Positions 62,631 to 64,000 of a stretch of DNA of 64,000 bases are shown one piece after another. How positions within the stretch are numbered: the stretch's first letter is position 1; the number at the start of each line of letters is the position of its first letter. The DNA is from JABFRG01 sp046351415 (GTDB lineage: Bacteria > Myxococcota_A > Polyangia > Polyangiales > Polyangiaceae). Location of the stretch: contig JAXLYO010000002.1 of assembly GCA_046351415.1 (NCBI GenBank), positions 124,001-188,000 of the forward strand. Reading direction: 5' to 3'. The notes beneath the pieces were generated by a model. The model was not told where the DNA came from, made no database searches, and saw nothing but the letters and a program-made list of their open reading frames with translations. The translations under genes were made by a program, and so were the position numbers.

Positions 62631-63080
62631 TCAGTCTTCGACGATCGGGATGACGACTTCTCGGAGGGCGCCGCTGCGTTCGACCTCGACACGGATCTCC
62701 TTGGCCTTCTCGAGCACCTTCATGATCGCAACGGCGTGGTCGGGGCGCTCGATGGGCAGTCCGTTGATCTTTGCTACGACGTCTCCAGGCTTGAGGTCGA
62801 TCCCTTCCCAGTACGAGGCGGGAAGCAACTTCGCGATGCGAAAGCCATAGAAGCGCCCGTCCTTGAATGCGGGCTGGTCCTCGAGTTCGACGTGCGCGAG
62901 GAAGGCACCGGGCCCGTCGGCGATCGCATTGCGAACACCGCTTCGAGTCACGGTTCCGGGACGTTGTGCGGCCTTCGGCGCCGACGGTGCCTCGGCAGCT
63001 TTCGGCGGCGGAAGGGGGTCTCCACCACAGGCGAAGACGGCGAGCGAAACGACGAGAAGAGAAGCGCGCGAAATCGACAT
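62631..63080 (-). CDS. PDZ-domain lipoprotein, GspC-like
   Basis: The ATG at 63080 gives a lipoprotein signal ending AVFACGG (Cys18). The mature part has a Pro/Ala/Lys linker, then a domain of about 85 residues with the PDZ-like fold: YGFRIAKLLPASYWEGIDL, KPGDVVAKINGLPIE and VERSGALREVVIPI. The pattern resembles the C-terminal PDZ of the type II secretion protein GspC. No other secretion gene is adjacent, so a role in secretion is only a possibility. It converges with the kinase and lies downstream of tmk. Confidence 0.75.
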   Translation of the reverse strand: MSISRASLLVVSLAVFACGGDPLPPPKAAEAPSAPKAAQRPGTVTRSGVRNAIADGPGAFLAHVELEDQPAFKDGRFYGFRIAKLLPASYWEGIDLKPGDVVAKINGLPIERPDHAVAIMKVLEKAKEIRVEVERSGALREVVIPIVED

Positions 63081-63158
63081 CGACCCTCGTTTTCCGCGAG
63101 TGAACGCGGAAGGGCAAGTTTCCGGCGAAGAAAAGTGTCTCCGCGGGCGTCGCACGGC

Positions 63159-63830
63159 TCAGCGAAGCTGTGGCAGCGCGCCTTCCACCGCGGCCACGAT
63201 GCGAGCCGTCACTTCTTCGCGAGAGCCCTCCCCCGAAACGACGACGATGGTGTCTTCCGGCATGTGGGTTGGAAGGTCCCGATAGAACGCCGCGAGCTTC
63301 GTCTGGAGTTCGTGACGCTCGTACAGTTCGGGCTTCCCGCCCCGAGCGGTTCGTCGCTCGAGCGCCACATCGGAAGACACGTCGACGACGATGACGAGGT
63401 CCGGCCTTCGCGCGCTCCTGTTGAGACTGCGAATCCACGCTACGGCATCGGTCGCGCCTGACTCGCTCGATACGCTCTGATAGGCAATGCTGGAGGCGTC
63501 ATAGCGATCGGAGATGACGACGCCGCCGCGCGCGAGCACGGGTTCGATCTCGGAGGCGACGTGATCGAGTCTGTCGGCCGCGAAGAGAAGCGCCATCATT
63601 TCTGCCGGTGGTCCGCCCGTTGCGCTCGAAATGCGCCCGCGCATGAAAAGGCGGAGCATCGTACCGATGGGGCCATCACTTGGTTCGCGCGTTACGTGGA
63701 CCTCACGGCCACGAGAGGACACGATGCGCGCAAGCTCACCCATTTGCGTGGTCGTGCCAGCGCCGTCGATGCCTTCGAGTACGATGAAAGCTCCGCGGGC
63801 GTTCTCGTTCGTCTTCTGCGGAGCGTTCAC
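63159..63830 (-). CDS. tmk: Thymidylate kinase
   Basis: This 223-residue enzyme makes dTDP from dTMP with ATP. Walker A is GIDGAGTTTQ (Thr in place of the usual Lys-Ser spacing), the DR(Y/F) motif is ISDRYDASSIAYQS, and the LID region contains arginines (RRTARGGKPELYERHE). The GTG start overlaps the panC stop by 4 bp. A cytoplasmic housekeeping enzyme. The invariant Lys of the P-loop is replaced by Thr, which is uncommon and worth checking. Confidence 0.88.
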   Translation of the reverse strand: MNAPQKTNENARGAFIVLEGIDGAGTTTQMGELARIVSSRGREVHVTREPSDGPIGTMLRLFMRGRISSATGGPPAEMMALLFAADRLDHVASEIEPVLARGGVVISDRYDASSIAYQSVSSESGATDAVAWIRSLNRSARRPDLVIVVDVSSDVALERRTARGGKPELYERHELQTKLAAFYRDLPTHMPEDTIVVVSGEGSREEVTARIVAAVEGALPQLR

Positions 63831-64000
63831 GGACGCGCCTTTTCGCTCGCGGGAGACGACGCAATCGGAGAAGCGTCTTCGCCGAGCACCACGTTGTCGA
63901 TGAGCCGTGTGTTTCCGAGGCGAAGTGCCAGTGCGACGAGCGCGCGGTCCCCCACGCTTTGCGCGTTGGTGAACGGAACGAGAGAATCAGGGTCGGCCAC
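63827..64000 (-). CDS. panC: Pantothenate synthetase, C-terminal end (5' end outside window)
   Basis: A minus-strand open frame enters from the right edge and stops at 63827-63829, giving 57 residues. GDRALVALALRLGNTRLIDN matches the conserved C-terminal block of pantoate-beta-alanine ligase. The start and the ATP site lie outside. It is coupled to tmk (TGA/GTG overlap). Confidence 0.85.
   Translation of the reverse strand: MADPDSLVPFTNAQSVGDRALVALALRLGNTRLIDNVVLGEDASPIASSPASEKARP

Noticed and set aside
1..64000. tRNA, rRNA and mobile elements
   Set aside because: I saw no cloverleaf tRNA gene, rRNA segment, transposase, integrase or flanking inverted repeats in the window.

Overview
The window reads as a chromosomal segment of a high-GC Gram-negative bacterium, most likely a member of the Myxococcota (Polyangia-type). 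The evidence is lineage flavour rather than a marker gene: many cysteine-rich or Asp/Ala/Ser-rich lipoproteins, DUF4215-type 'CDDGN...GDGC' repeats, a MYXO-CTERM-like C-terminal anchor on a metallopeptidase, PEGA proteins beside Ser/Thr kinases, Sel1-repeat lipoproteins, and very high use of GTG starts and ATGA/GTGA overlaps. No rRNA, tRNA, CRISPR array, phage or insertion sequence was seen.

Layout. 1-3.0 kb: end of a Cys-rich secreted protein, a PEGA/lipoprotein pair, methylmalonyl-CoA epimerase and a lipoprotein. 3.0-9.4 kb: PlsB acyltransferase (apparently with a duplicated, catalytically dead first half), secreted proteins, a MepA-like endopeptidase and an orphan DNA methyltransferase. 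9.3-15.4 kb: TrmFO, a CTAG-centred tandem repeat array, the bifunctional (p)ppGpp enzyme Rel, a lipoprotein metallopeptidase and HemW. 15.4-18 kb: an XPB-type helicase coupled to a Bax1 (DUF790) nuclease. 18-29.6 kb: DUF481 outer-membrane protein, MscL, AddA/AddB, a J-domain protein and a DUF3516 Ski2-like helicase. 29.6-38.4 kb: Sel1-repeat and other lipoproteins, a Ser/Thr kinase followed by a PEGA membrane protein, an Omp85-like protein and a duplicated Cys-rich lipoprotein. 38.6-45.3 kb: membrane pyrophosphatase, ICMT-like methyltransferase, and a coupled metallopeptidase plus two paralogous Cys-rich lipoproteins. 45.3-52.3 kb: NikR, Obg with a long Lys/Ala tail, an orphan FlhB/SctU, PspA, dihydrolipoyl dehydrogenase and a 2-oxoacid dehydrogenase E1 alpha. 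52.3-58.5 kb: four lipoproteins, a DUF4149 protein, a HEAT-repeat protein and two oligopeptide-type ABC permeases. 58.5-64 kb: ferredoxin, a three-gene set ending in a TPR-kinase, a PDZ lipoprotein, thymidylate kinase and the 3' end of panC.

How genes work together. Clear functional groups are XPB-Bax1 and AddB-AddA (DNA repair), kinase-PEGA (signalling to the envelope), panC-tmk (housekeeping), E1 alpha with Lpd (oxidative decarboxylation, missing E1 beta and E2 here), and the envelope group of lipoproteins, peptidoglycan hydrolases, Omp85-like protein, PspA and MscL. Many neighbours are simply packed close together, and shared function should not be assumed from spacing alone. The most unusual items are the CTAG palindromic array after rel, the TPR-kinase with a second kinase-like lobe, the duplicated fold in PlsB, the three-way-junction inverted repeat before pspA, and the Obg/SctU coupling.
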